From positions 1,178,001 to 1,242,000 of the forward strand of contig PVNU02000924.1 of NCBI GenBank assembly GCA_003013855.2: DNA of 64,000 nucleotides, read 5' to 3'. This document shows, one piece after another, positions 30,819 to 43,665 of the stretch. Position 1 is the stretch's first letter, and every line of letters begins with the position of its first letter. The position numbers and the translations under genes were made by a program. The notes under the pieces are model-generated. The model worked only from the letters and a program-made list of their open reading frames with translations, was not told the origin of the DNA and ran no database searches. This DNA is from Liriodendron chinense (Eukaryota; Streptophyta; Magnoliopsida; Magnoliales; Magnoliaceae).

Positions 30819-33800
30819 TCAATCATCCTGATAGACAGGATCATTCAGGGAGATGGAAATGTCCTCTGAATCAAATTTCGCAACAAATGGTTTAAGGCGT
30901 TGTCCATTAACTTTGAAACAGTCACCATTCGCTGCATTCTCGATCTCAACAGCCCCATGAGGAAAAACTTCTTTGACAATATATGGGCCGGTCCATCGAG
31001 ATCGTAATTTTTCCGGAAAAAGATGAAGTCGGGCATTATACAAGAGCACTTTCTGTCCTTCATGGAAAGATTTCCTTAAGATGTGCTTGTCATGAAAGGC
31101 CTTCATCTTGCTCTTGTAAATTCTCGAATTCTCATATGCATCATTCCGGATCTCATCAAGCTCATTTAATTGAAGTTTGCGAAGCGAGCTAGCCTTGTCA
31201 ATGTCAAAATTTAGAACCCGAATTGCCCAATAGGCTTTGTGTTCTATCTCCACAGGCAAGTGGCAAGCTTTCCCATAGACAAGTCTATAAGGGGACATTC
31301 CAATGGGTGTCTTGTAGGCAGTACGGTGAGCCCAAAGTGCATCATCTAATCTTAGGGACCAATCCTTGCGATCCGGTCTCACCGTCTTTTCCAAAATCTG
31401 CTTGATTTCCCTATTGGAGATTTCAGCTTGCCCACTTGTTTGTGGGTGGTATGGGGTACTCACTTTGTGCCTAATACCATATTTCTTCATCAAATTTTCA
31501 AAGGGTCTATTGCAAAAGTGAGAACCACCATCACTAATAATGGCTCGAGGCGTCCCAAATCTAGAAAGTATGTTTTCTTTGAGGAACTTGAGAACCGTAC
31601 GATGATCGTTGGTTCTACATGGGATAGCCTCTATCCATTTAGACACATAGTCTACTGCAAGCAGAATATAGACATGTCCAAAAGATGAGGGGAATGGTCC
31701 CATGAAATCGATGCCCCAACAGTCAAAGACTTCAAGATGTTGAATTGGGGTGAGAGGCATCATATTTCGACGGGATAATCCTCCTAACTTCTGGCAGCGC
31801 TCGCACGCTTTGCAAAACTCGTGGGTGTCCTTAAATAACGTGGGCCAATAAAAACCACAGTGCAGAATTTTCGCAGTTGTTTTCTTGGCTGAAAAATGAC
31901 CCCCACATGCTTGGTCATGACAAAAGGAGATGACTGAATTGTGTTCATCATCGGGGACGCATCTCCTTATAATTTGGTCTGGGCAATATTTAAACAATAG
32001 AGGTTCATCCCAGAAAAATCTGCCCACTTCCCTTAGAAATTTACGTTTGTCTTGCGCAGTCCAATGAGTCGGCTTCGCACCTGTGGAAAGATAATTAGCT
32101 ATATCAGCGTACCATGGTGGATGCATAGCAACAAAGAGTTGCTCATCAGGGAATGAGTCCTCAATAGGTGACTCGTCAATGGAATTCGGTAGGACTAGGC
32201 GGGATAGATGATCCGCCACCACATTTTCTACCCCCTTCTTATCTTTGATCTCAAACTCGATTCTTGAAGGAGTAGGATCCATCTAAGCAAGCGGGGCTTA
32301 GCATCCTTCTTAGAAAGAAGGTATTTCAGCGCCGCATGATCCGTGTACACAATAACTTTGGATCCTATTAAGTATGGCCTGAATTTGTCCAAGGCAAAAA
32401 TAACAGCTAGGAGCTCTTTCTCCGTAGTCGAATAATTAACTTGGGCAGGATTCAAGGTCCTACTGGCGTAGTAGATGACATGGGGCTTTTTATCTTTCTT
32501 TTGGCCTAACACTGCCCCAATAGCAAAGTCGCTCGCATCGCACATCAACTCAAAAGGCATGGACCAATCAGGTGGTTGCATGATAGGAGCGGTTGTCAAC
32601 ATGTCTTTTAGCTTTGAAAAAGCTAATTGACATTCGGCACTCCACTCAAATTGGTTCTCCTTTTGTAGAAGGTTGCATAAAGGCCTTGAGATGTGACTAA
32701 AGTCCTTTATAAACCTTCGATAGAAACCGGCGTGTCCAAGGAAGGACCGCACATCGCGTATGCTTTTGGGTGGTGGTAGATTGGAAATTATGTCAATTTT
32801 CGCCTGGTCTACCTCTATTCCATTGGACGAGATGATATGTCCAAGGACTATTCCTCTTTGTACCATGAAATGGCACTTTTCCCAATTTAATACAAGTTGC
32901 TTTTCCTCACACCTCATCAAGACCAACTTCAAGTGCTCGAGACACTTATCAAATGTACAACCAAAAACAGAAAAGTCATCCATGAATACCTCAAGAAACT
33001 CACCCACCATGTCCGAGAAAATACTCAACATGCATCGTTGGAAGGTGGCGGGTGCATTACATAACCCGAATGGCATTCTTCGGTAAGCGAAGGTACCAAA
33101 CGGGCATGTAAATGTGGTTTTCTCTTGGTCTTCCGGAGCTATCTCAATTTGGTTGTATCCGGAATAGCCATCTAGGAAGCAATAATAGGAATGACCTGCC
33201 AATCTCTCCAAAATTTGATCCATAAATGGGAGAGGGAAGTGGTCTTTCCTAGTAACTGTGTTGAGCTTCCTATAATCAATGCACATACGCCAACCGGTGG
33301 TCACCCTAGTCGGAATAAGCTCGTTGTTGGCGTTTTCAATGATGGTAATACCAGATTTCTTGGGAACAACTTGGGTAGGACTCACCCATTGGCTATCTGA
33401 GATGGGGTAGATGATACCCACATCCAATAGCTTTAACACCTCGGCTTTGACAACCTCCATCATGTTTGGATTTAGCCGTCTTTGAGGTTGTCTAGTCGTT
33501 TTTGCATTTTCTTTAAGGTGTATTCGGTGAGTGCAAACCAAAGGATCTATCCCTTTGAGATCCGCTATTGTCCAACCTATGGCTTCCCTATGTTCTTTGA
33601 GTAATTCAATCAACTTAAGCTCTTGGTCTTTCTCTAGGTGGGAGGCAATGACAACTGGGAACGTTTCCTCTTGACCCAAATATACGTATTTAAGCTCGGA
33701 TGGTAATGGTTTAAGGTCAAGCTTCGGTGGTTTGATGTTAGACGGTAGAGGCCTTGATGTGGTTGGTGGCAATCTTTCAAAATGGGGCCTCCACCGGCTA

Positions 33801-36265
33801 GTATCAACTACCGGTCTTTCTATATTTAATGCATGCACAATCTCACTAATGATGGGGTGTTTAGAATCCATGAAATGTGCTAAGCATGTCTCCAAGCTTT
33901 CTAGTGGTTCAAGTTCGAGGAGTTCTTCTTCTTCAAAAGTTTCAAGCATGTTTATCTCGAAGAACTCATCATCATCAACATCCCTATGTCTTTTGCCTAA
34001 GTGAAACACATTCACCTCTAGTGTCATGTTTCCAAAAGATAGTTGCATCACCCCATTCCGGCAATTGATGATTGCGTTTGATGTGGCAAGGAATGGGCGG
34101 CCTAATATTACCGGTATTTGGGTGCTAGCATCCAAAACCGGTTGTGTGTCCAAGACTATAAAATCTACTGGGTAGTAGAATTTGTCAACTTGGACTAGAA
34201 CATCCTCAACTATCCCCCTCGGTACACGAATAGATCTATCAGCGAGTTGCAACGTGGTTTTGGTGGGTTTTAATTCACCAAGACCCAATTGCTCATATAC
34301 CGAGTATGGGATCAAGTTCACACTTGCCCCCAAGTCTAACAAGGCACGTTCAATCCGGTAGTCTCCAATGATACATGAGACGGTGGGACTACCGGGATCT
34401 TTGAATTTTGGGGGGGTCTTTTGAGTGAGGATAGCACTCACTTGCTCAGTTAAGAAGGCCTTTTGCTACACATTATATTTGCGTTTTGTTGTGCATAGGT
34501 CTTTTAGAAACTTGGCATAAGAGGGGATTTGTTTGATGGCGTCAAGCAAAGGGATATTGATCTTGACTTGTCTGAAAATCTCTAGAATATCTTGAGAGTT
34601 TGGGAGAGATTTTGGGGCAACCAATCTCGAAGGGAATGGTGCTACGGGCTTGTAAATGCATTCCGGTTATTGTGGAGCTAAGTTAGATCCATTTTCATCC
34701 TCAGAATTTACCGGATCATTAGGCTCATCGGCCTTCACTGGAATAGTCTTGTCAATTTGTTTACCACTTCTAAGGGTGGTAATGGATTTAGCTTGCTCCA
34801 TGTTTTGGTTGGAAGGATTATGGATGCTCACTTCATGTACTTGCTTTGGATTGGGTTGAGGTTGGGCCGGAAAGGTCCCTTCCCTAGCATTCAAGCGTCC
34901 CTTAATCTCATCAACCGAGACTTTAAGCTCTTGGAACATTTGCTGATTCGATTCATTTATTTGCGCTTGCCCTTGCATAAACGCTCTCAAGGTATCCTCC
35001 AATGAGAATTGAGGTGGGGCCATATTTTGCATGGGTGGCCCTCTTTGGGAGTTGGTAGGATTGCCCGTAGGAGCATTCTTCCAACTGAAATTTGGGTGGT
35101 TCTTTAAACTCTCATTGTACGTATTACCTACCGGTCCATTGAAAGGCCATTGATAACCATATGTGGCATTGGCTATCTCTTGTAGCACTTCCTTAAATGC
35201 AGGAATTGTGGGACAATCTTGCGTAGCGTGTAGGTCGGTGAGGCAAATCCCACATGTGGTTTCAACAGCTTCCTTGGACTTGGGAACTCCACTTTTGCTA
35301 AGTTCCATGGCCTCAACCTTCCTTGTGAGGTTAGCTATCCTTGCATTCACGTCGTCTTCCTCTTTAAGGACATAGATCCCTCCTTTCTCTTGAGTGGGCT
35401 TGGGGTTCTTGGGTTTATCCGAGGTATCCCAAGATTGGGCGTTTTCAGCCAACATGTCCAAGTAACTCCAAGCCTCATCTGGATTTTTACTCATAAACTC
35501 ACTATTGCACATCATTTCCACAAATTGGCGCATATTGGAACTTAATCCATCATTGAAAAAATTTATAACTCGCCAACTCTCATAGCCATGATGTGGGCAA
35601 GCAAGCAGGAGTTCCTTAAATCTTTCCCAACATTGAAAGAAAGATTCACCTTCTTTAGCCGAAAAATTCATTATGGCCCTTCGAAGGGTGTTCGTTTTAT
35701 GAGCCGGGAATAACTTTTTCAAGAATTCCCGGTTCATCTCAACCCATGACCCAATCAAGCGTGGTCTAAGAGAGTGAAGCCAATCTTTGGCTCTTTCTTT
35801 CAAAGTAAAGGGAAAAAGTTTAAGTCTGATTGTATCCTCAGAAACATTGGGATAATGCAAGGTGACCAACACTTCTTCAAATTCTTGCAAGTGTAAGTAT
35901 GGGCGGTCAGAGTCTAGCCCATGGACTTTAGGTAAAAGTTGAATTACTCCCGGTTTTATGTCAAGGGTCCCACCGTTAGCTGGTAGAACTATGCAAGAAG
36001 GTGTAATTGCACGGGCAGGTTGTAGGTAATCCCGTAGTGATCTCATTGGAGGAACATTATGTACCTCATTCTCTCCTACTCCTTCCTGATTTGCATTTGT
36101 AGTTGGAGTAAGGGGGGGAGGATTCCTTAAAGGTGTTTGATTCATACTCCCCAAACTTTCACAATGCTCTTGATAATTCCGGACTTGTCTATGGACTGAC
36201 AATGGTCCAACTAAACCACCTTCAGATTGGAGACGATTCGAGTGATTACGTTCCCAACGGGACAT
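30819..36265 (-). pseudogene. Athila gag-pol polyprotein of E2, nearly intact
   Basis: One frame of about 1,815 codons from MSRWERN (36265). It contains Gag (retrotransposon gag domain, residues ~95-260); zinc knuckle C338-C351 (CX2CX4HX4C); protease with an intact DLGAS; RT with FMDD near 32972-32985; RNase H with DASD, EKELLAV and TDHAALK; then integrase with the HHCC finger (CHDQACGGHF...CKACERC), DFMG/SDGG/AEISN for the catalytic D-D-E, and a GPYIV-type C-terminus. It ends PVYQDD. Breaks: TAA at 34667-34669, TAG at 34466-34468, and loss of one A at about 32260 between RNase H and integrase. These are few and the LTRs are young. Confidence 0.95.
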
Positions 36266-36486
36266 AAACCACTTAACCAGAAACTGGCTAAAACTAGATC
36301 CTAAAAATCTGAAATCTGAGAGTAATCTAAAAAAAACTAAGTTAGAAAGATATGACCTGATGCGCTTGAACTAGAGAAGAATTCCTACAAAACAGAAAAA
36401 AAATTAGTTAGTTCTAAGAAAATCAGAAAGCCTATCTATTTCTACTTCTACAGCCACTAAAATTATTTGGAAACCGTTATCTAATT
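36266..36486 (-). other. E2 untranslated leader
   Basis: About 220 bp between the primer site and the gag start, A/T-rich, with no gene. It is shorter than the E1/E3 leaders (about 545 bp) and of a different sequence, so E2 belongs to a different subfamily. Confidence 0.75.
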
Positions 36487-36503
36487 CCCCGGCAACGGCG
36501 CCA
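36487..36503 (-). promoter_or_regulatory. Primer binding site of E2, tRNA-Asp
   Basis: TGGCGCCGTTGCCGGGG on the minus strand is a perfect 17-nt complement to the plant tRNA-Asp 3' end, six bases from the LTR end. Confidence 0.93.
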
Positions 36504-36509
36504 AAAACT

Positions 36510-37945
36510 TGTTCGCTCGCCTCAAGTGTAAGGCTGCGATGTAGTAATAAAACTCGGTAAGACCGAGGTCGATCCACAGGGAAATAGTAACGACTCCCAA
36601 ATCACTCTAGTAACTCAGTTTTTGAAAGAAATCAGTTTCAATTGAATGTTTACTTAAAACAGGAACTTAATGAAAAATCAGAGATATAAAGTACTAAGGC
36701 TTTCAAGGATCCACTTGTAGCAATCCTATGTTAATTCAGTCAATCCAAGTAGAGAACACAACTAGATTTAAAGTCCTATCTCTCATCTAGTTGGAGAATA
36801 AAGCATTCACACACATTCCATCACATTCAAGTTGAACTTCCAAGTTCTAGTCCAATAAAATCAATACCAAACTCAAAACCATAGCCTGCGGAGTAACAGC
36901 CATGCCTCTGGACTATGGCCTGCTCAAGGATTACTATAATCCGAATTTAGATAAACAAACATGATAATCTCAGAGAATTAAAAGGAATTCAGGTCCGGAG
37001 CACATAAACTCAGATAAGACGTCTCAAACTACCACTTTTTGGAACTAAATCATGTAAAAATCCAAACTTGAATGTAAATTACTTGAATTAAACTGAAACC
37101 AACATAGAATTAGCTACAAGCTTCACCTCTCAGCCTTAGCTGAGAGGTTTTAGCCGAGCATAGTCATGCTACAACTAAAAAACTCTGAAATAAAGCATAA
37201 AAATAGAAAAACCCGAATAGGAGAGTTGCAGCCGCTCCACAGTTGCCTTCGCTCTCCAAACTCACGTTCCTTAGCCTCTCTGATACCCTAGGGAGAGCCC
37301 CTAGGTGTCCTTTTATAGCAATCCACCTCCCTTGCGTCGGATTCTGCGATAGATTACGCATTGCGCAGTGTTTTGCGGAGTCCTGATTTAGAAAGGACTT
37401 ATCTTACGCAAGGCCGACCGGTCGTGACCGGTCGGACCAACTTTTAAAACAGTTCAGGGGGTGCTGCCGACCGGTCATGACCGGTCAGACAGACCTCCCA
37501 TTCATCCAGCAAGTGTGGCCGACCGGTCATGACCGGTCGGACCAATGTGAAGTGGTTCCAGTGTGCATGGCCGACCGGTCAAGGCCGGTCGGCCTGTCTT
37601 CAATACAAAACAGCCTTCATGGCCGACCGGTCATGACCGGTCGGCCTGTCTTCCATTGCTTCTTTTTGATGTGGCTGACCGGTCGGACGACCGGTCTGCC
37701 TTGTTTTTCTGCAACCTTTTCTTCTTTTCTTCATCCTCTTTTCTCCCTCTTTCTTCTCCTTTCTTTGGTCCATCTTAGGACTTCATGCAATAGCTCAAAT
37801 AACCCTTGTTAAGCTCCAATTAGATGAAGTCCGCTCTTATCCCTATAATCACAAAAACATGTGTTAGGTGGGCCTTTAAACCATGAAAATCATGCAAACC
37901 TTGTCGTGTAATGGGCAATGTAATGTATAAATTGGAGGTTCAACA
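36510..37945 (-). repeat. E2 5' LTR
   Basis: 1,436 bp, TGTTGAACCTCC...GCGAACA on the minus strand. TATAAAAGG is at 37309-37317 (minus) and palindromes at 37413-37698. The CTCGGTCTTACCGAG hairpin lies near its 3' end (minus strand). Confidence 0.95.
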
Positions 37946-38094
37946 TAGGAATGAAAGAGAGATGTCACTAATTCGATACCTAATGAGTCACTTAATACAC
38001 ATTGAAGATTGAAAAACCAAGTGCCAAAGGGTGGAAGAAAGATTCAAGGGAGAAAGAGAAGAAAGACGGAAGAAGTGCAGTAGATTGCACTGTT

Positions 38095-38410
38095 GACCGG
38101 TCTACTGATTGGTCGGCTATGGGCCACGACTGGTCGTCCGACCGGTGGGTAACTTAATAGAGAAGTCTCCCTTACTACTAACCTTGTGGACCAAAAAGGC
38201 TAAACATCAACCGGTCATCCGACCGGTCGACCACCCCTCATATCGGTCGTTCAACCAATTGAGCAATCAACAGAGCAGGAAGAATTTAATGAAAACTCTC
38301 TGGACTATTTTTGCTATTTTGCGACCGGTTGCACGAAAGGTTGACTAGGAGCTCCGATCGGTTGCATGATCAGTCGACCAAGAGCTCCGACCAGTCGTCC
38401 GACCGATCGA
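38095..38410. repeat. Degraded GACCGGTC palindromes in solo LTR G
   Basis: GACCGGTC-like sites with single C-to-T and G-to-A changes (for example GACTGGTCGTCCGACCGGT, GATCAGTCGACC). They occupy the position where the younger LTRs have clean palindromes. Confidence 0.7.
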
Positions 38411-39332
38411 TTGCGTAATGAAGCTTGCTCATCAAGCTCCGATTTTCTCTGCGCTGCGTAAGTTTGTGCGTAAATTTGAAAGATTCTAGGTTGGTGGAGT
38501 GTTTAATCTATGAAAGGGTGCCTAGGCCCTCATCTAAACTCATCCTAGAAGAGATTGGAAGTCGTGGGAAGTGAAGGAGAGCACCGTGGAGTGTCCACAA
38601 CTCCGCCGACTCCAGGTTTTTTTAGTTTTCTTATGCTTTTAATTAGTTTTTTTTTATTGTTTTTAGTTGAAGTATGATAATGCTCGGCTAAAACCTCTTA
38701 GCTAAGGCTAAGAGGTGAAGTTTGTGAGTAGTTATCATGTTGAATCGTTTAATTCAAATACCTTGCTTTAAGTTTGGATTTTTAAGTCTAGTTTGAATAA
38801 AAGTTGGTATTTTTGGATGTTTTATGAGAGTTCATGTGCTTCGGACATGGGTTCCTTGCAATTCTCTGAGATTATCATGTTTAGATTGATTAGATTCGAA
38901 TTGTAGTAACCGCTAAGCATACCATAGTCCATTGGCATGGTTGTTACTTCGAAGGCAACATATTTGAGTTCTATATGCTTCATTAGAACTAGATATTAAT
39001 TTCTGACTTAAGTGGGGATTGTTTGTGTTTTGAATGTTATATCTTCCAACTAGAAGAGAGATAAAACTTCAATTCTAGTTGTGTTATGCTTGAATGGATG
39101 AATTCACATGGGGGCTACCACAAGTGGATCCTTGAGGCCTTAGTTCATTTAAATTACAAATTTTATAAGTTACTGTTTTAAGTTAGTTTTCAAATTTAAA
39201 TCCTATAATTGCTGAGATTTGAATTGCTAGAATAGCTTGAATTGGTTTACCTAATTCCCTGTGGATCGACCTCGGTCTAACCGAGTTATTACTACATCAC
39301 AAGCTTTGCACTTGAGGCGAGCGAACACCATG

Positions 39333-39451
39333 CCTCCCGAACTCTCAACAACTTCTATATATTTCCTAACATGTTTCTGGATTTCGAGTCCTTTAACTAG
39401 ACCTCCTTCACTTTGGAGGCGCTTTGTGTGATTACGTTCCCAATGGGACAT
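39333..39451 (-). pseudogene. E5 Gag N-terminus
   Basis: MSHWERNHTKRLQSEGGLVK matches the start of the E2 Gag. After removal of solo LTR G the reading continues from 28152 into QQTPIRNPP, as E2 continues into NQTPLRNPP. This supports one element spanning both sites. Confidence 0.85.
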
Positions 39452-39743
39452 AAACCAGACAATCTCTCAAACTAAATTAAAACCTAAGTCTTAAAAATAA
39501 AAATTTGAAAATCTTAAGAATTTTGAAATTTGAAAATAAATAGAAAAAGTTAGAAGGATGTTACCGGATTTACTAAACTAGTGGAAATTGAAATCCTACA
39601 AAACAAACAAGCAAACAATGTTAGCTCTAGAAACATTCAGAAAACTAAATTCTAAAAATTTGAATTCCCACCTAAATATGTCATAAACTAATTTAAACTA
39701 TTAGAACTTTTAGAACCATTAAGCCTATAAAAATCCTCGACAA
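39452..39743 (-). other. E5 leader, primer site deleted
   Basis: A/T-rich leader. Where TGGCGCCGTTGCCGGGG should stand next to the LTR there is only CGACAACCCCAAG, so the primer site and the last LTR bases are lost. Confidence 0.65.
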
Positions 39744-40113
39744 CCCCAAGTGCAAAGTTGCGATGTAGTAATAATCAATTGTGAGACCGAGATCGTCCTT
39801 AGGGATTATGTAACTAACCTAATTCTAATCATTCTAACAATTAAATTAGAATTCTCAAAATTCCAGAATAAAACATAAACAAGAATTTAAATAGGAAAAA
39901 TCTCAGAAATTATAGGCAACTAGAGCATCACGGGTCCACTTGTAGTAATCATAATGTTAATTCATCCACCAATCATAATCACAATTAGAATCGAAGTCCT
40001 ATCTCTATCCAATTGGAAGATATAATATTCAAAAGCACATAATAGTCCAAACTCAAATCTGAACTTCAATTTCTAGTTCTACTTAAGCATGGAGAACTTG
40101 AACTTGTGAAACT

Positions 40114-41664
40114 TGTTTAGTTCTTAAATGTACATATCCTAACCCCATTTCATTACTAACTATGCATGATTTACATGTTTAAAGACTTACTTAAATATGG
40201 TTTTATGATTGTAGGATGAGAGAGAATTCCACCATTTTGAAGATTAAAGAGCATCTCAAAGGATCATTAAAGACTCAAGGAAGAAAGGAATAAATCAAGT
40301 GCAGAAAGTCCGAAGAGAAAGCATAAAGAATTGAAGAAACAAGCAGTTTCGATAGATCCCCAATAAGTCTTCGATCAATCGGAGGACGTTCCAATGGGTC
40401 TCCGATCCATCTGACTCACCTGAAAAATCAAAATTTTGAATAACTCTTTGGACAATTTTCGATCAATCGGAGGTGTTCCAATCAATTGATGAGGGGTGTT
40501 CTGATCAGTCGGAGTTATGTCCAATCAATCGGAAGCAGTGATGGAAAATAACAACTCTCTGGACACTTTTACGATCCATCGACTATTGTCCGATCAATCA
40601 GAGAGGATCTCCAATTAATCGGACATGTCTGTGGAACTGCGTAAGGAGTTACGCAATTCCAGAAGATTCCAAGTTGGTGGCCGTCTTTTGCTATAAAAGG
40701 AAACCTCTACTATGTTCCTAGAGCATCGTAGAGAACAACTATTACATTGGGAGGTGGAGAAGGACGAATTTGGAGTTCTACAACTCCTTTTACTTAGTTT
40801 TCTTTCTAGTTCTTCATGTTTAGTTTAAATATTCTATTTTCGTTTAGCAGGGTTGGCTAAACCCCTTAGCTAGGGCTAAGAGGGAAACTTGTAGTTGATT
40901 TAAGATGTTTTGATTTGTTTTTATGGTTTTATAGATTGATTTTAATGTTGAACAATGGTTTGTTAAGTTTGAATGTACTTTTAAGTAGTTTTTCTTAATC
41001 TTATGATGACTCATGGATGTTTCTTAGTTGTTTTGCATAGATCTAGACCTGTACGCTCTAAGGAATCGAATTCAATACGCTCTAGAACTTGGTTCTTCAC
41101 GTGGGAACTTCAAACCAAAGTTCTATCTTTTTCTGTAAATTCTGAAATATGTGTTGCTTATCTACGTGATTTGAATCAAGTTCAAACCATGATATTAGTT
41201 AAGCCTAGTGACAGGGTTTGATGATTATCATAGTTGTTATCTTAATCCATTGAAAGTAGGATTGGCCTATGCAATTGAGTGTGCCCAAGTCCTAACTTGA
41301 ATTGAGGGAGTCATGTTGATGCACAACACATGTGACAGATTCTTTTGCTGAATTAACCACTCTATAATCTGGCTAGATAGGATTTGATTTCGATTCTAGT
41401 TGTGTAATTGAGAAACTAAGGTGAATTATGCATCAAGGATAGCTACAAGTGGATCCTTGAACCCCTAGTGCTTCTTTTGTTTGTTAAAACTCATCCAAGT
41501 TTACAGATTACCTATCTATATTCAAATTTCAGTTTAGTTTTAGTTCGATTTCAATTAGAAAATATTGGAAGAAATTCTATGAATTCCTGAATTAGTCCCT
41601 GAGGACAATCTCGATCTCTATCGAATTATTATTATATCGCAACCCTACACTTGGGGAGAGAATA
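40114..41664 (+). repeat. E3 5' LTR
   Basis: 1,551 bp beginning TGTTTAGTTC. The last bases are TA instead of CA (GAGAATA), a point change. TATAAAAGG is at 40692-40700. In U3 the repeated word is GATCAATCGG (40400-40620) where other LTRs have GACCGGTCGG. Confidence 0.9.
40370..40625. repeat. GATCAATCGGA repeat in E3 U3
   Basis: CGATCAATCGGAG and TCCAATCAATCGGA variants recur about eight times, in the position of the GACCGGTC palindromes of the other LTRs. The two words differ by one C-to-T and two G-to-A changes. Confidence 0.7.
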
Positions 41665-41670
41665 AGTTTT

Positions 41671-41687
41671 TAGCGCCGTTGCTGGGG
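41671..41687 (+). promoter_or_regulatory. Primer binding site of E3, tRNA-Asp (two changes)
   Basis: TAGCGCCGTTGCTGGGG, six bases after the LTR end. It differs from the perfect tRNA-Asp complement at two G/C-to-A/T positions. Confidence 0.88.
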
Positions 41688-42230
41688 ACTTGACGGTTTT
41701 ACAGGATTTATGAAAATACTTTTCTATGAGATTTTTAGAAAATTTTCTAACTTAGTTTGTTTTATTTTATTTTTATAGGAATTTTTAGAAGTTGAAGAAG
41801 AAGTTAGCTGGTTCAAATCAGGTTTTATCTTTTTAACCTTATTCTTCTTCTTCTCTATTCTTTCTTATTCTTTTCATCTCTTATAGAGTGGGTAGAGACT
41901 CCTATTGGTTGGTCTAACTACCTTGGATCTCTGATAGGTTGGCCTCGAGCTGCCTTGATTCCTATTTGTCGACACCACCGTCTTGGATCACCTTGAACTC
42001 AGAGATTTCTCTTCTCAATTCTACTCCTCTTTCTTCTTTTTCTGAACTTTTCTCAAAGATTAAAAGAGTGGGTGGGGAGTTCTCTGAACCCCTATTGACC
42101 AGGAGAAATCGGTTTCTATCTTTGCTTTTGGATCAGCCATTGAAAGACACCTTAAGCTTCAGTCCTAGAGAGGAGTTAAGAAAAGGAAGAATTTTTTTTC
42201 TTCTGTTTTCTTCTTTTGTTTAGAATTTGC
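41688..42230 (+). other. E3 untranslated leader
   Basis: Similar to the E1 leader in sequence and length (543 bp). The open frame at 41939-42223 inside it is not conserved in E1 and is not regarded as a gene. Confidence 0.7.
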
Positions 42231-43400
42231 ATGCCCCATTGGGTCCAAGATTTAAACAACCGCTTAATAAGTGAATGGGGAATTGTTAAGGGAATTGACA
42301 AGGAGCCACACGCTAAGAAATGTTTAAATTTTTTAATTTTTTTTGAAAGTATGGTTGAAAATCAACCCGATTCAAGGGCCAATCAAAATCTGGGCCAAAA
42401 TCAAACAGAAACAGGAGAGAACGAAGTTGAGAATATTCATCGACCAAGGACTCTACGTGATTACTTGCAACCTGCAAGAGCGAGCACTCCCTCATGCACA
42501 ATTTTTTCATATAATGCAGGGAATGTTGATCTCAAATCGAAAATAATCCAACTCCTTCCAAAATTCCATGGATTAGACAATGAAAGTGCCTATCAACATC
42601 TTAAGGAATTTGATGAAGTGATATCCATGATGTACTTTACAAATGTATCAGATGATGTTGTGCGACTTAAATTGTTTCCTTTTACCCATAAGGAGAAAGC
42701 GAAGGCTTGACTTTATGTATAAAATCAATTGACACTATAAATTCCATGGATTAAGGCCAATATCAATTGGCACATGGACTGAAATGACTAGGAAATTCAT
42801 TAAAAACTTTTTCCCAACTCATAAAACCAACATGCTAAGGCGCCTTATCATGAATTTTGCCCAACAAGAGGATGAAACCTTCTTCCAATGTTGGGAGATG
42901 TTTAAAGACTTATTGCTTACATGCCCACATCATAGCTACGAAAGTTGGCAGGTAATAAGCTTTTTCTATGAAGGACTGGCTTCAACCGTGCATCAATTCG
43001 TAGAGATGATGTGTAATCAAGAATTCATGAATAAGCCTAATAAGCATGGGATTACTTTGATGTCTTGGCTGAGAATGCACAATCTTGGGATACATTTAAA
43101 CCAACAAATCCTAAGACTGGCCAACAAAGAGAAAAGAGATGAATTTATGTCCTTTCAGAAGAAGACAATATAAGTGCACGTGTGGCTAGTCTCACAAGAA
43201 AAGTTGAGGTCATGTAATGGAAGAGAGGAGAAACGATTAAACCCATAGAGTTGTTGATAATGTTTGTGAAATTTATGCTGGTAATTAACATGAAACACAG
43301 GATTGTTTAACAATTCTTACGTTTCAAGAAGTTTTGTAAGAACAATCCAATGCCATAAACAACTACCAACGATCGTTTAGTGCTCCAAACTCAAACATGT
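42231..43400 (+). pseudogene. E3 Gag, N-terminal half, broken
   Basis: It starts MPHWVQDLNNRLISEWG and continues through RPRTLRDYLQPARASTPSC, the capsid region (FHGLDNESAYQHLKEFDEV) and MNFAQQEDETFFQCWEMFK. The frame is broken near 42708 (stop where E1 has Trp) and by a ~30-bp insertion at about 42720 that copies nearby sequence. Further stops follow near the zinc knuckle. The reading is interrupted at 43400 by the CACTA insertion and resumes at 52253. Confidence 0.9.
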
Positions 43401-43403
43401 ATA

Positions 43404-43436
43404 CACTACAAAAAAATGGGGCAAAGGCTACGGATT
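43404..43436 (+). repeat. CACTA 1 left terminal inverted repeat
   Basis: CACTACAAAAAAATGGGGC continues into AAAGGCTACGGATTAT. The right end carries the inverted copy with A for T at one position. Confidence 0.93.
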
Positions 43437-43665
43437 ATATCCGTAGCTATATCTATAGCTACGAATATAATCCGTAGCAGGCCCGTAGCTGGTCCTTAGC
43501 TATTGGTGCTGTAGCCATAGCCTTAAGCTATAGCTACGGATATAGTCCGATCCGTACGGCTACGGACAATGGCCGTAGCTATATAAATCCGATCCGTAGC
43601 ATTATGTCTACATAACGCTACGAATTACTTTTAAGGGCTGCGGACTATATCCGTAGCTAGTGTCT
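43420..43665. repeat. CACTA 1 left subterminal repeats
   Basis: About 15 copies, in both orientations, of CTACGGAT/ATCCGTAG or CCGTAGCT in 245 bp. In CACTA families these are transposase-binding sites (family knowledge). Confidence 0.85.

Larger units (their letters stand above)
28257..37945 (-). mobile_element. Athila element E2, complete (9,689 bp)
   Basis: Two LTRs (28257-29694 and 36510-37945) are nearly identical. The target duplication TAGGA is at 28252-28256 and 37946-37950. On the minus strand the order is 5' LTR, tRNA-Asp primer site, leader, gag-pol, 1.1-kb 3' region, polypurine tract, 3' LTR. By eye I count about 12 differences in 1,436 bp (roughly 1%), making it the youngest element in the window. 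The polyprotein has two stop codons and one single-base deletion, so the copy is probably not autonomous, although it may be mobilised by a related element. Confidence 0.97.
28153..39327 (+). mobile_element. Solo LTR G of an Athila element, split by E2
   Basis: It starts TGTTGAGCCTCC at 28153 and ends GAGGCGAGCGAACA at 39327, with target duplication CCATG at 28148-28152 and 39328-39332. Without E2 and one copy of its TAGGA duplication it is about 1,481 bp. U3 has degraded palindromes (38095-38410), and the TATA box appears decayed (CTATGAAAG near 38510). It is inserted in the gag N-terminal region of E5. Confidence 0.95.
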
